Source of the DNA: Polyangiaceae bacterium
Lineage (GTDB): Bacteria; Myxococcota_A; Polyangia; Polyangiales; Polyangiaceae
Direction: 5' to 3'
NCBI GenBank assembly: GCA_023150915.1
Contig: JAKLKA010000004.1
Location: forward strand, 1-64,000
Length of the DNA stretch: 64,000 nt
Shown here piece after piece: positions 28,427-37,220 of this stretch. A program made the position numbers and the translations under genes. Each line of letters opens with the position of its first letter. The first letter of the stretch is position 1. The notes beneath the pieces were generated by a model. It did no database searches. It was not told the origin of the DNA and saw nothing but the letters and a program-made list of their open reading frames with translations.

Positions 28427-30691
28427 TCACTGCGGCACCACCAGGGTGCAAATCTCGTTGATGCACTTGAGCTTGGGGTCGCAGCAGTCGGCGCTGGTCG
28501 CGCACTTATCGAACTCTTTGCTGCATTGGTTCTGCTTCTTGCCGCAGGTCAGGGCACCCGTCTGCGGATCTTGCTGGCAGTAGCCGCCGCAGCACTCGTC
28601 GCCGCTCGAGCAGGTCGAGCCGTCGGCCTTGCAGGGGTCCATCACCCAGTAACCCCGAGCGTTCCCCGCCAAGAGCTCCTGGCCCGGCAGATAGAACGCG
28701 GGGTGGCTGGGATCCGAGCCCGCCGGCGCGGTGAGGTCGATGGCCGCCACCCACAGCTTCTTGGTGGTCACGTTCACGAACAGGTTGTGCTCGCGCGGAT
28801 CGCTGTACCAAGGGTCGATGGTCGCGACGTTGCCGTACATGCGTCGACTCAGGAACACGACCCAGGCGTAGCCGCCCGAAGCGACCGGGCCCACCGTGGG
28901 CTCGTAGTTGAGCAGCGTGTCGTCGGCATGGTTGCCCGGGCCCGCGGGCAGGTACGACACGCCGGCCTCTTTGCCGTTGGCGCGATCGAGTCGGGCGGCC
29001 GTTCCGGTGGCGGCATCGGTCCACCACAGCTCGCCCTGCGCGCCGTAGCGCGTGGCGAAGAACTCGCCCGAGCCGTTCGCCTTCACCTCGGTCTGGAAGA
29101 CCAGTGATTCGCCCGACGGCAGGAATGACGGCCAACCCGGCCGCTGCGCGCCGGAATACACCAGCTTGGGGTTCGAGAACGCCTTGCTGGTGGGGTCGAA
29201 GCTCATGGTCACGAGCTTCTTGCCGTCGCCGGCGCCGATGGTGGCGTCGCCCGGACCCGCGTAGAACATGAACGCCACCCGTTTGGTGTCGTGAGAGAAC
29301 GCCGGCATGCCCGCGTGGGTCACGAAGGTCGAGAGCCCGGTGGTGGCGATCGGGCCGCCGGTGGTCATGTCGTAGAGCGCCGTCGTGGCACCGCTGTTGG
29401 CACCGCCGGGCAACGGCGCCGCGTTGCCGAGCCCCATCGCGCCGTCCGGGCTCATGCCGATCCACCCGAGCTTGGTGTTGGTGCTCGCGGGGTAGGGGCT
29501 CTCCGGATAGCCGGCGGTCAGCGCGTAGCTCGAGCTGACCGAATAGGCGTCCCCGTGCTGGGCGATCATGCGCGTGCCGTCGCTGGCCACGGTGTGGCAG
29601 ACGCGGCACGCCGAGTGATTGCCGTTGCCCCCCGCGACCAACGTCGGGTCGGTCGCGCCGGGCTTGATCGCCAGGGTCGCGCCGCCGAACATGCCGTCGC
29701 CGCCCACGGCACCACCGTAGTTCTTGGCGAGCTTGGTGCCGTACGATTGGTAGTAGACCGTGCCCTTGAGTCGACCCTTGGCGATCGTCCAGGTCTCGGT
29801 CATCGGGCCGTAGGCGACGCCGCCCTTCGCGACGACCACGCTCAGGTTCAGCTTGCCGCCCGCCGCCGAGAGCGTGGCCGAGTCCCAGGCGGACTGCGGA
29901 ATGGGGTGACGCACGAACGGCGCGCCGGGGGCCAGCGGCTTGGGCCGCGCAAAGAAGCCCTTGTAGTCGTAGTTCGGCGCCGTCAGGTGGATGTACACGC
30001 CGTCGGCCACTGCCATCGAGCCCGCCGCCCACTGCACGAGCGGCGACAAGAGGCCGAGCGGCCAGACCGTCTTGTCGTAGGGGTAGAGCAACTTCAGGCT
30101 CGCATCTGCCGTGGGCGTGCCCGAGAAGAGCGCCTTCAACGTCGAATCGATCGGCCCGCCTTCGCCTTCGCCGCCCACGCCGCCCACTCCCCCACCGGTC
30201 GTGCCGCCGTCGCTCTCGATGCCGCCGTTCTGTTCGCACTCGAGCTTGACGGTGACCGTGGTGCTGACCTTCTGCGTCCCGACGGTTGCCTCTACCGTGA
30301 CCTGACCGCCGGCCTTGCCCGACGCGGTGAACAGCCCATTCTTGTCGATGGTGCCGAGCTCGGCCTTGTCGACCAGCCAGAGTGCGCTGGTCTTGGTGGC
30401 GCCGTCGTAGGCGTCCAGCTGAACGCTGGGCGGGGGCGCATCGCACTTCGCGATCAGCACCGGGTTGTCCGGCTTGATGGACGCCGAGCTCGAGGTGTCG
30501 TTGTTCACGTCGAGCTGCAGACCGCCGCTGCCGCTCGAGGCGCCGGTGCTCGAGGCGCCGGTGCCGCTCGAAGCGCCGGTGCCCGAGCCGCCGTTGTCGG
30601 CCGTCCCGCCGTCGTCGCTGCCGCAGGCTCCGGCCACCGCGCTTGCGACCACTGCCAGCCAGACCCATGAAACCCATCGCATGGCCCGCAT
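28427..30691 (-). CDS. Large lipoprotein with Ig-like domain, c-type heme motif and C-terminal cystine-rich modules
   Basis: A protein of about 754 residues. The start is ATG 30691 or 30682; both open the signal peptide with AVAGAC. A Gly/Ser/Thr linker (about 25-60) is followed by a bacterial Ig-like region (IDKNGLFTASGKAGGQVTVEATVGTQKV). A beta-rich body resembles TolB-like propeller blades (PAFSHDTKRVAFMFY). One CxxCH heme motif (SACRVCHTVASDG) lies near residue 365. The last 65 residues hold two Cys modules of the form C-x6-C-x5-CC (CSKEFDKCATSADCC). One heme motif plus propeller suggests a surface redox or binding protein, but no family function is known. Confidence 0.75.
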   Translation of the reverse strand: MRAMRWVSWVWLAVVASAVAGACGSDDGGTADNGGSGTGASSGTGASSTGASSGSGGLQLDVNNDTSSSASIKPDNPVLIAKCDAPPPSVQLDAYDGATKTSALWLVDKAELGTIDKNGLFTASGKAGGQVTVEATVGTQKVSTTVTVKLECEQNGGIESDGGTTGGGVGGVGGEGEGGPIDSTLKALFSGTPTADASLKLLYPYDKTVWPLGLLSPLVQWAAGSMAVADGVYIHLTAPNYDYKGFFARPKPLAPGAPFVRHPIPQSAWDSATLSAAGGKLNLSVVVAKGGVAYGPMTETWTIAKGRLKGTVYYQSYGTKLAKNYGGAVGGDGMFGGATLAIKPGATDPTLVAGGNGNHSACRVCHTVASDGTRMIAQHGDAYSVSSSYALTAGYPESPYPASTNTKLGWIGMSPDGAMGLGNAAPLPGGANSGATTALYDMTTGGPIATTGLSTFVTHAGMPAFSHDTKRVAFMFYAGPGDATIGAGDGKKLVTMSFDPTSKAFSNPKLVYSGAQRPGWPSFLPSGESLVFQTEVKANGSGEFFATRYGAQGELWWTDAATGTAARLDRANGKEAGVSYLPAGPGNHADDTLLNYEPTVGPVASGGYAWVVFLSRRMYGNVATIDPWYSDPREHNLFVNVTTKKLWVAAIDLTAPAGSDPSHPAFYLPGQELLAGNARGYWVMDPCKADGSTCSSGDECCGGYCQQDPQTGALTCGKKQNQCSKEFDKCATSADCCDPKLKCINEICTLVVPQ

Positions 30692-30800
30692 GGCGCAGAG
30701 TGTAGCCGATCCGTTCGTTTCTGCCTGCGCAACGGTGCGTTCCAATCATTCAAATGGCGTGAATGCTGAGCGGGCCCCAGGCTTGGGGTGAGGAGAACCG

Positions 30801-31403
30801 ATGCTTCGACGCTTCTTGATCTCGAGTTGGGTGCTGGTGGGGGTCGCGTGTGGCGGCGAGACCATGAACGACGGCAACCCGCCCGGTGGCGGCGGGACCG
30901 TGGCGGCAGGCGGCAGCGCGACCAGCGGTGGCACGGGCGGCAGCGCCGGCAGCGCGCCGGGCGGCGCGGGGGGCGCCAGCGGCGCGGGGGGCGGGGAATG
31001 CGTGCAGAAGGGCGACGGCTGGCCCACGGGGACCGAGGCGACCTGCTCCGACCTGTCCGTCCTCGCGGTGGACAGCCCGGTGATCAGCGACGCCGGCGGT
31101 GATGGCGTGGTCTCACCCGGCGAAGCCTTCGACTTGCAGGTGGTGTTGCGCGAAGTGGCTGGCATCGGCTTCGGCTGGTACCCGGGGGTGAAGTTCGACT
31201 CGAGTCACGCCGGAGTGACCCTCAGCGAAACCGACTGGTTCTACGGCATCTTCGGCTGCCAGAGCTACGACGTGGGCGCCCAAGGCAAGGTGGACGCGAG
31301 CGTGAAGCCCGGCACCGTGGTCATGCTGACCGCCCGCGCCGCCATGCTGAACACCGAGTGCCCGGCGGCACCGGCCCTGCAGGTGACGCTCACGGTGAAG
31401 TGA
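30801..31403 (+). CDS. Gly-rich-linker lipoprotein with a C-terminal beta domain
   Basis: A 200-residue protein with ribosome site GAGGAGA before ATG 30801. Lipobox VGVAC; linker (about 25-70) of Gly/Ala/Ser repeats; then a beta-sandwich-like domain (about 75-200) with DAGGDGVVSPGEAFDLQVVLREV and VMLTARAAMLNTECPAAPALQVTLTV. The pattern of a Gly-rich tether and one small adhesive-looking domain repeats at 35136-37124 and 45737-47032. Function unknown. It converges on the QEGLA-motif gene and overlaps its end by 14 bases. Confidence 0.7.
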   Translation: MLRRFLISSWVLVGVACGGETMNDGNPPGGGGTVAAGGSATSGGTGGSAGSAPGGAGGASGAGGGECVQKGDGWPTGTEATCSDLSVLAVDSPVISDAGGDGVVSPGEAFDLQVVLREVAGIGFGWYPGVKFDSSHAGVTLSETDWFYGIFGCQSYDVGAQGKVDASVKPGTVVMLTARAAMLNTECPAAPALQVTLTVK

Positions 31404-32712
31404 GCCCACGACGGGGGGCGCCGACCACCATTCGTCCCCAGAACGTGCTCACCCCGAGCCAGATCGCGATGCCGTTCAGGTCGCGGAACATCGGTGGCAG
31501 GTACTTGGGTGCCGTCACCACGCCCTCGTGGGCGCGCTCGGCCAAGATCGGGATGTCGTCCAGGTGCACCTTGCCCGCGAACAGCCACGGGATCAGGGCC
31601 GGCTTCGCCGAGGCGATGGTCTTCCGCAGAAAGTCGAAGTTCTCGACGATGCCCTTCGTGTAGACGATGTCCTTGGTGAAGGGCGCACCGCCGCCGAGCA
31701 CGCCGCCGCGGAACACGCGCTGCGTGTTCCAGAAGCACGTCTCCTCGTCGTAGCCCTCGGTGCGGAACCACTCGAACACGTCGAGGAAGCTCGCGCCGTC
31801 TTCGGCCTTGTCCACCGCGATCACCCGATCGTTCAGGCGGCGTGCGCGCGACGGATGGCTCGAGAGGGTCAGCACCTCGAGCAACGCGGCGAGCCCCTCT
31901 TGCGTCGCCGCGGTGCGCGGCGGGCCCTTCGCCAGCCAGCGTGCCACCGGCTGGCGCTGGCCGTTGAGGCTGGTGGCCACGTGGGCCCAGCCCTCGTGCA
32001 CCTCGAGCACCTGGATGTCCCGCTCGCTGAAGAACGCAGCGCGCCGCAGCTTGATGTAGTCGCTGCCGGCAGAGGCGTCCGCCACGATGCCGTCATCGAG
32101 CCGGACCCGCACCGTACCGTCGCCGAAGTAGGCGCTCAGCCGCGCGTTCAGGCGCTCGACCGCGTCCGCCGCCGGGATGTCGCGCACTGGCCGCGGACCG
32201 AGATCGGCCTCGTCCAGGTGGGTGAGCAGTTCGTACATTTCCCGCGCGACCTCGGCCACGCTGCGACCGTCGTCGGTGACGATGTCCTTGGCCGAGCCGT
32301 ACAGCCGGCGACTCAGCTCCGAGAAGCGCGGCGTGCCCCGCTTCACCAGCATCTCCACCACCTCGGCGTATTCGCGGGCCGAGTCGGCCACGATTCGGCC
32401 CACCTCGTCGCCAACGCCCAGCTCGCGACCGACGTCGCGTTCGAGCTCTCGCAGCTCGTCGAGCTTGGCCTGGGGATCGAAGCCCAGCGGAACCTTCTCG
32501 TAGTCTTCGACCCCGACCTGGGGCAGCTCGCGGTACCCGCCGTGTCGGAAACGCGTCAGCACCTCGGCGGGCCACTTCACCGAGTTGAGCACGCGGATCG
32601 GCTTCTGTGCGTCCACCAGGCGCTGCGCCAGCTCGGCCAGCTTCTCTTTGTACGAGCGCCACGGGCGCGCTTGCTCGGCGGGGCGCGGCGCGGAGCGTTC
32701 AGCCTCGGACAT
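31390..32712 (-). CDS. QEGLA-motif (TIGR02421/DUF1704) metallohydrolase-like protein
   Basis: A 440-residue protein. The family signatures are clear: LGFDPQAKLDELRELERDV, ARGTPxFSELSRRLYGS (here KRGTPRFSELSRRLYGS), VHEGWAHVATSLNG and the name-giving TQEGLAALLE. The HEGWAH and QEGLAALLE pair resembles the metal site of a zinc peptidase. Members were named for modulating flavohemoglobin expression and often lie beside glutathione-like synthesis genes, which are absent here. ATG 32712 opens the conserved part; the frame runs further upstream only as shadow of the divergent gene. Confidence 0.85.
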   Translation of the reverse strand: MSEAERSAPRPAEQARPWRSYKEKLAELAQRLVDAQKPIRVLNSVKWPAEVLTRFRHGGYRELPQVGVEDYEKVPLGFDPQAKLDELRELERDVGRELGVGDEVGRIVADSAREYAEVVEMLVKRGTPRFSELSRRLYGSAKDIVTDDGRSVAEVAREMYELLTHLDEADLGPRPVRDIPAADAVERLNARLSAYFGDGTVRVRLDDGIVADASAGSDYIKLRRAAFFSERDIQVLEVHEGWAHVATSLNGQRQPVARWLAKGPPRTAATQEGLAALLEVLTLSSHPSRARRLNDRVIAVDKAEDGASFLDVFEWFRTEGYDEETCFWNTQRVFRGGVLGGGAPFTKDIVYTKGIVENFDFLRKTIASAKPALIPWLFAGKVHLDDIPILAERAHEGVVTAPKYLPPMFRDLNGIAIWLGVSTFWGRMVVGAPRRGLTSP

Positions 32713-32785
32713 CGCGAAGATTGTGCGGGCGAGGCCGGCGGCGGCGCAAGCCCCGAGCCCGTTGCGCCCGCGACCGAGTGCCCGC

Positions 32786-33778
32786 ATGCTCGGCGCCGCC
32801 ATGGCCGATTGGAACGCCGTCCGCTTCGATCCAAACCAGTGCGTCGACCACGTCGAGAGCCTGTACCTCAAGCTGAACGAGCCGGGCGGGAAGCGCGCAC
32901 TCTGGGTCAAGACCACCATCCTTGCCGGCGCGGGCCGCACGCCCGTGGCCGAGGCCTGGGCCATTGCCTTCGATCGCGACGCCGGGCACGTCGCGGCCAA
33001 GCAGGTCGTGCCCTTCGCCGACGCCAGCTTCTCGCGCACCGGCCTGGACGTGAAGGTCGCCGGGGTTTCGCTCACGGCCGGCCGCACCCGCGGCCAGCTC
33101 GAGTCGGGCGGCGCGCGCATCGAGTGGGACCTCGAGTTCGACACGCGTGGCGACCCGCTCGTGCCCTACCCGTACCCCAAGATGTACGAAGGCGGGTTCC
33201 CCAGTCAGAAGACCGTCACCCGGTTTCCGGACACTCGGTTCTCGGGAAGCTATCGCGTGGGCGGTCGCGAGGTTCGGGTGGACGGCTGGAAGGGCATGCA
33301 GAGCCACAACTGGGGCAAGCGCCACACCGAGCTCTACGCCTGGGCGCACGTGAATCAGTGGGACAACGCCGACGACCTGATGCTCGAGGGCTTCACGGGG
33401 CGTCTCAAGCTGGGCCCGCTCCTGGCGCCGCCGCTGACCGTGCTCTGCGTCTGGCACGCCGGGCGGCGTTACGCGTTCAACGACGTGCGCACACTGCTCC
33501 GGAACAAGGGTGTGATCACCCTGCGGTCATGGCGGTTCGAGGCGGAAAGCCCCCAGGCCCGCGTGCGCGGCGAGCTGGCGGCCGACACCGACGAGATGGT
33601 CGGCCTGCACTACGAAAACCCGAATGGCGAGATGACGTACTGCCTGAACTCGAAGATCGCCTGGGCGCTGCTCGAGCTCGAGCCCAAAGACGGGCCGCGG
33701 GTCCACGCCTCGAGCAACGCGGCTGCGCTCGAGATCGGGACCAAAGACCCGAAGCACGGCGTGCGGATGATGGCCTGA
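32786..33778 (+). CDS. Lipocalin-like AttH/CrtC-type protein (tentative)
   Basis: A protein of about 330 residues (start ATG 32786, or ATG 32801 giving MADWNAVRF). It has no signal peptide. Long beta-rich stretches and GYRVGGREVRVDGWKG-like strands with SHNWGKRHTELYAW recall the paired lipocalin-like domains of AttH, tocopherol cyclase and CrtC carotenoid hydratase, where a conserved W-G-R/K motif lines the pocket. No carotenoid gene is close. I hold this as a fold-level guess. It diverges from the QEGLA gene. Confidence 0.55.
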   Translation: MLGAAMADWNAVRFDPNQCVDHVESLYLKLNEPGGKRALWVKTTILAGAGRTPVAEAWAIAFDRDAGHVAAKQVVPFADASFSRTGLDVKVAGVSLTAGRTRGQLESGGARIEWDLEFDTRGDPLVPYPYPKMYEGGFPSQKTVTRFPDTRFSGSYRVGGREVRVDGWKGMQSHNWGKRHTELYAWAHVNQWDNADDLMLEGFTGRLKLGPLLAPPLTVLCVWHAGRRYAFNDVRTLLRNKGVITLRSWRFEAESPQARVRGELAADTDEMVGLHYENPNGEMTYCLNSKIAWALLELEPKDGPRVHASSNAAALEIGTKDPKHGVRMMA

Positions 33779-33781
33779 AGA

Positions 33782-35059
33782 TCAGCTCTGTGCCACGTGC
33801 TCCACGGTGCGATCCACCGCGGTCAGGAACGCGCGGATTGCCTGATCGAGAGCGGGCCCGGGCGAGTCCTCGATCCGCGTGTGGGAGATCCCGGGGGACG
33901 ACTGCGCGAAGACCATGGCCGTGGGAACCACCCCGGCCATCTCCGAGGCGTCGTGGAGTGGGCCCGAGGGCAGCTCGGGTGCGTCGCCGGCCACGGCCTT
34001 CACCGCCTGCTTCACGAAGCCCGTCAGGGTCTCGTCGAAGATGCGCGGGGTGATGGTGATGAGCGGGCTCCAGCTGACGCTCACGCGGTACTTCTTCGCG
34101 GCGATGTGGGCGGCCTTCCGCGCGCCCGCGAGCATCTTGGCCAGGACCTTCGCGTCGAGCGCTCGCAGGTCGATGCTGATCTCAGCCGCCCCGGGCACCG
34201 CGGTCACGAAGTTGGGCTCGACCTTGACCACGCCGCAGGTGGCGACCACCCGCGTCTTCGGGGTCTTTCCGCTGAGTGCCAGGCCGAGCTCATTGCACGC
34301 CACGGCGAAGGCGGCGGCGGCCAGAAAAGCGTCTTGCCGCAGGTGCAGGGGGGCGGCCCCCGAGTGAGCGGCCTGGCCGGTGAAGCGCAGCTGATGACGC
34401 TCGACGCCCATGGTGCCGAGGACCACGCCCACGTTCTTCTTCATCGACTCGAGCACCGGGCCTTGCTCGATGTGAAGCTCGAGGTAGGCCGCCGCGCGGA
34501 GCGCGCGGAACTCCTGGTGGGCCTTCTTCATCCGGTCGAGCCGGATGCCGTTTTCTTTCAGGGCGTCGGGCAGCTTCACCCCGGACCGGTCGACCAGGTG
34601 TGCGAGCTCGCGCTTCGGGTTCAGCGTGCCGGCCGAAGCGGCAGAGCCCATCAGGCTGCGTCCGAAGCGGGCGCCTTCTTCGTCGGCCCAGTCGACCAGG
34701 TGGAGCGTGACGGGGGGCGGTGAGCCCGCAAGAGCCCAGCGCCGCATCACCTCGAGCCCGCCCAGCACGCCCAGGCAGCCGTCGAGCCAACCGCCACCGG
34801 GCACCGAGTCCAGGTGGCTCCCGACGATCACGCTGGCCTTGGTGCGACCTGGCAAGCTGGCCCAGAGGCTGCCTGCGCTGTCGCGGGTCACAGAGAGCCC
34901 TGCCTCGTTCTCGGCCTTCTTCACGAACCAGTCGCGGGCCTTGCGCCAGGTCGGCCCCCAGGCAACGCGCTGTGCGCCGCGCGCGTCCTCGGTCAGCTTG
35001 CGCAGCTCGCGCAGGTCAGAGAGCACACGTTTGGACGACGGCGGGGGAAGTCGGGTCAT
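33782..35059 (-). CDS. M20-family hydantoinase/carbamoylase-type amidase
   Basis: A 425-residue metal-dependent amidohydrolase. Metal ligands and family motifs: GSHLDSVPGGGWLDGCLGVLGGLEV, VDWADEEGARFGRSLMGS, YLELHIEQGPVLE, FTGQAAHSGAAPL (dimerisation/lid domain) and PSGPLHDASEMAGVVPTAMVF. This set is typical of N-carbamoyl-L-amino-acid hydrolase, allantoate amidohydrolase and beta-ureidopropionase. Which substrate is used cannot be told. No signal peptide, so cytoplasmic. ATG 35059 was chosen; the longer frame upstream is a shadow of the transglutaminase gene, which ends 76 bases away. Confidence 0.9.
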   Translation of the reverse strand: MTRLPPPSSKRVLSDLRELRKLTEDARGAQRVAWGPTWRKARDWFVKKAENEAGLSVTRDSAGSLWASLPGRTKASVIVGSHLDSVPGGGWLDGCLGVLGGLEVMRRWALAGSPPPVTLHLVDWADEEGARFGRSLMGSAASAGTLNPKRELAHLVDRSGVKLPDALKENGIRLDRMKKAHQEFRALRAAAYLELHIEQGPVLESMKKNVGVVLGTMGVERHQLRFTGQAAHSGAAPLHLRQDAFLAAAAFAVACNELGLALSGKTPKTRVVATCGVVKVEPNFVTAVPGAAEISIDLRALDAKVLAKMLAGARKAAHIAAKKYRVSVSWSPLITITPRIFDETLTGFVKQAVKAVAGDAPELPSGPLHDASEMAGVVPTAMVFAQSSPGISHTRIEDSPGPALDQAIRAFLTAVDRTVEHVAQS

Positions 35060-35135
35060 GGCGCAGCTCAGCAGACCGCGACTGGCCGCGCCGGGCAAGC
35101 CCTCAAGAGCTGTCGGAATTTGGACTCGACGGGCC

Positions 35136-37124
35136 TCAGCTGCCGCAGACGCTGGTCTTGTTCGTGCAGCAGTCGCCGTAGGTGGCGCAGGTCGCATCGC
35201 AGTAGCAGGCCTTGCCGGTGCCGACGTCCTTGCTGCTGGTCGAGGTGCCGCACAGCGCGGCGGTGCAGCCCGGGAACGCCGACCCTCCGCCGGTGCCACC
35301 CGCGGCCGATCCGCCGGTCCCGCTCGCGCCGCCGGTGCCGCCCGCCCCGCCCGCGCCGCCGTCCACGGTCCCGCCGCAGGCCGTCTGGAGATCCGCGCAG
35401 CAGTCGCCATACTTCGCGCAGTTCGCGTCGCACCAGCACCCGCCCGCGGCCTTCTTGCCGCAGTTGCCCAGGCAGCTCTGGGGGCCGCCCGCCGCGCCGC
35501 TGTCGGTGGTCGTTCCACCGTCCGTGGCAGCCCCGCCGCTGCCCCCGGCGCCGCTCGTCCCTCCGGCGCCGCCGGTGCCCGGGTTCACCGCGGGCTTCGC
35601 GCAGGTCGACTTGTCGTTGGCGCACTTCGCCAGCATCTTGACCTTCGAGTACGACACGAACGGGTTGTCGTCGTCGCCGCCCAGATCGTCGGGGCTCTCG
35701 CCGTATCCGTCGTTGCGGACCGCCATCCAGAAGAAGTCGGGGTGGAGCTTCTTGTTGTCCTCGCCCCAGGTGGTGGAAGGCGACTGGATCCACTCGCCGC
35801 CCAGGATGGTGCCTCCGTCGTTCAGCTCGAGCACGTAGTTGAGCTCGGTCTCGTGGGGCGACGTGCCGCGCAGGTAAGCGTTCTTCAGCATCTCGCCGTC
35901 ACCCACGCCGTCCGACACCATCCAGTACTTGAGCTTGACGCGGACGAACTTGGTGGCCTCCGCATTCCACACGTACTCGCGGGCCGCCGATGCCACCAGC
36001 TTGGCAGCGTCCTCTTTGCTGACCTCTTGCTGCTCCAGCACCTGGTATTTGACCAGGGGGAAGTTCCACACTTCCCAGTCCCAGTTGTGGTCGATGACGA
36101 ACGGCGGCTTGCCCGGCCGGTTGTCGTTCAAGTAAGTCGCCCCGCGCGACAAGAGGCCGGTGACCCCGATGTGGAACGAGCCGGGGTTCAGATCGCGGCA
36201 CTCGCTCTGCTTCGGCCGGCCGTGCTCGTCGCGCTCGATCTTGTCCGGGTCCACGTTGCAGCGCCGGCCCGCGAAGGTGGCTTTGTCGCTGAAATACAGC
36301 TCGGTGAACAGCGCCTCGATGTCACCCATGCGGAACAGCGTGCAATCGGCCTCGCCGGCGTCGCACTCGTAGATCTTTCCGCTCGGGTCCAGCTTGACGC
36401 GGATGTCGCGAGCCGGCGCCGGCTCGGTCTCGAGCGTGGCGTACGACGACCAGCCGTTGCAGTGGCCCCACCACGAGTCGGGGTGGGCGAAGGTCTGGTA
36501 CAGGCCGTGGTTCTCGAGCTCCCACTTGGTCGCGGGCCCCGCGACCGTGACCGCCTCGTGCTTGTGTTTGGTGCCGCGCTCGGCCTCGGGCTTGGCGAGC
36601 TCGCGCGCCTCCCAGTGCTCCACGGCGGCAACCTGCTTCTGCTGCCCAGGGTGGAACAGCACGTCGTACTTCTCGACGGGCGCAAGGTTCTCGGTGTCTG
36701 CCAGCTTGCTTCGGTCTTGCTCACCACCGGTCCATCGCTTCGCGATGCCGTCGTTCGACTGCGCCCACCAGCTCGACGGGAAGACTTTGAAGTCCGTCTC
36801 GCCCTGGGTCAGGCTGGGGTCGTACTTCTGATACTCGGCCTCACCCAGCTTGGGGTGCAGGCGGCTCGGCCGGTTGGCGTCGTCGATCTTGTCCGCCTTG
36901 TCGCGGTCGACCGGAACGATCACCTCGTGGGCACCGCCGGTGAGGCTGCGGGTCGACGCCGGGTCCGACGCGAGCACGTAGCGGTAGACGCCGGCCGATT
37001 GCGGCAACGTGCCCGAGCCGGGCTCGCCCGGTTCGCTCGCCGAGCCGCCGGCCGCAGAGCACGCGACCGCACCCAGGACGATCAGGGACCACGAAGATTG
37101 GCGGACCAGGCTGCGAAGCTTCAT
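35136..37124 (-). CDS. Secreted transglutaminase-elicitor-like protein with two somatomedin-B-like domains
   Basis: A 662-residue lipoprotein (lipobox VLGAVAC). Residues about 60-510 resemble the transglutaminase elicitor family: catalytic-type Cys in WWGHCNGWSSYA and His in VIDHNWDWEVWNFPL. Two Cys modules follow in Gly/Ala/Ser linkers. Module 1 has spacing C-x3-C-x7-C-x-C-x3-C-x5-CC-x6-C, and module 2 the same core after C-x4-C-x14. That eight-Cys pattern with CxCDxxCxxxxDCC is the somatomedin-B signature, mostly known from animals. The protein may crosslink or cleave Gln/Lys sites outside the cell while binding a partner through these modules. A perfect inverted repeat covers its start codon. 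Confidence 0.82.
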   Translation of the reverse strand: MKLRSLVRQSSWSLIVLGAVACSAAGGSASEPGEPGSGTLPQSAGVYRYVLASDPASTRSLTGGAHEVIVPVDRDKADKIDDANRPSRLHPKLGEAEYQKYDPSLTQGETDFKVFPSSWWAQSNDGIAKRWTGGEQDRSKLADTENLAPVEKYDVLFHPGQQKQVAAVEHWEARELAKPEAERGTKHKHEAVTVAGPATKWELENHGLYQTFAHPDSWWGHCNGWSSYATLETEPAPARDIRVKLDPSGKIYECDAGEADCTLFRMGDIEALFTELYFSDKATFAGRRCNVDPDKIERDEHGRPKQSECRDLNPGSFHIGVTGLLSRGATYLNDNRPGKPPFVIDHNWDWEVWNFPLVKYQVLEQQEVSKEDAAKLVASAAREYVWNAEATKFVRVKLKYWMVSDGVGDGEMLKNAYLRGTSPHETELNYVLELNDGGTILGGEWIQSPSTTWGEDNKKLHPDFFWMAVRNDGYGESPDDLGGDDDNPFVSYSKVKMLAKCANDKSTCAKPAVNPGTGGAGGTSGAGGSGGAATDGGTTTDSGAAGGPQSCLGNCGKKAAGGCWCDANCAKYGDCCADLQTACGGTVDGGAGGAGGTGGASGTGGSAAGGTGGGSAFPGCTAALCGTSTSSKDVGTGKACYCDATCATYGDCCTNKTSVCGS

Positions 37125-37152
37125 GTCGCCTGATGTAGCATGTCAGGCGACA
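37124..37152 (-). promoter_or_regulatory. Perfect 10-bp inverted repeat over the transglutaminase start codon
   Basis: On the plus strand TGTCGCCTGA (37124-37133) and TCAGGCGACA (37143-37152) are exact reverse complements with a 9-base spacer. The first base of the repeat is the A of the ATG on the minus strand. It could be an operator, or an mRNA hairpin that hides the ribosome site and start codon. The bases further upstream (about 37160-37200) are AT-rich for this genome and may hold the promoter. Confidence 0.6.
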
Positions 37153-37220
37153 GGTTCAACACATAAACCTACATTGTGGTCACGGGTGCGCTGTCAGGGC
37201 AAAATTCCTGAAAATCGCGA

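Noticed and set aside
30530-30610. Short direct repeats that could mark a mobile-element end
   Set aside because: They encode the Gly/Ser/Thr linker of a lipoprotein. There is no transposase, terminal inverted repeat or target duplication.
34545-37133. An 862-codon plus-strand open frame
   Set aside because: Antisense to the amidase and transglutaminase genes; no domain or ribosome site.
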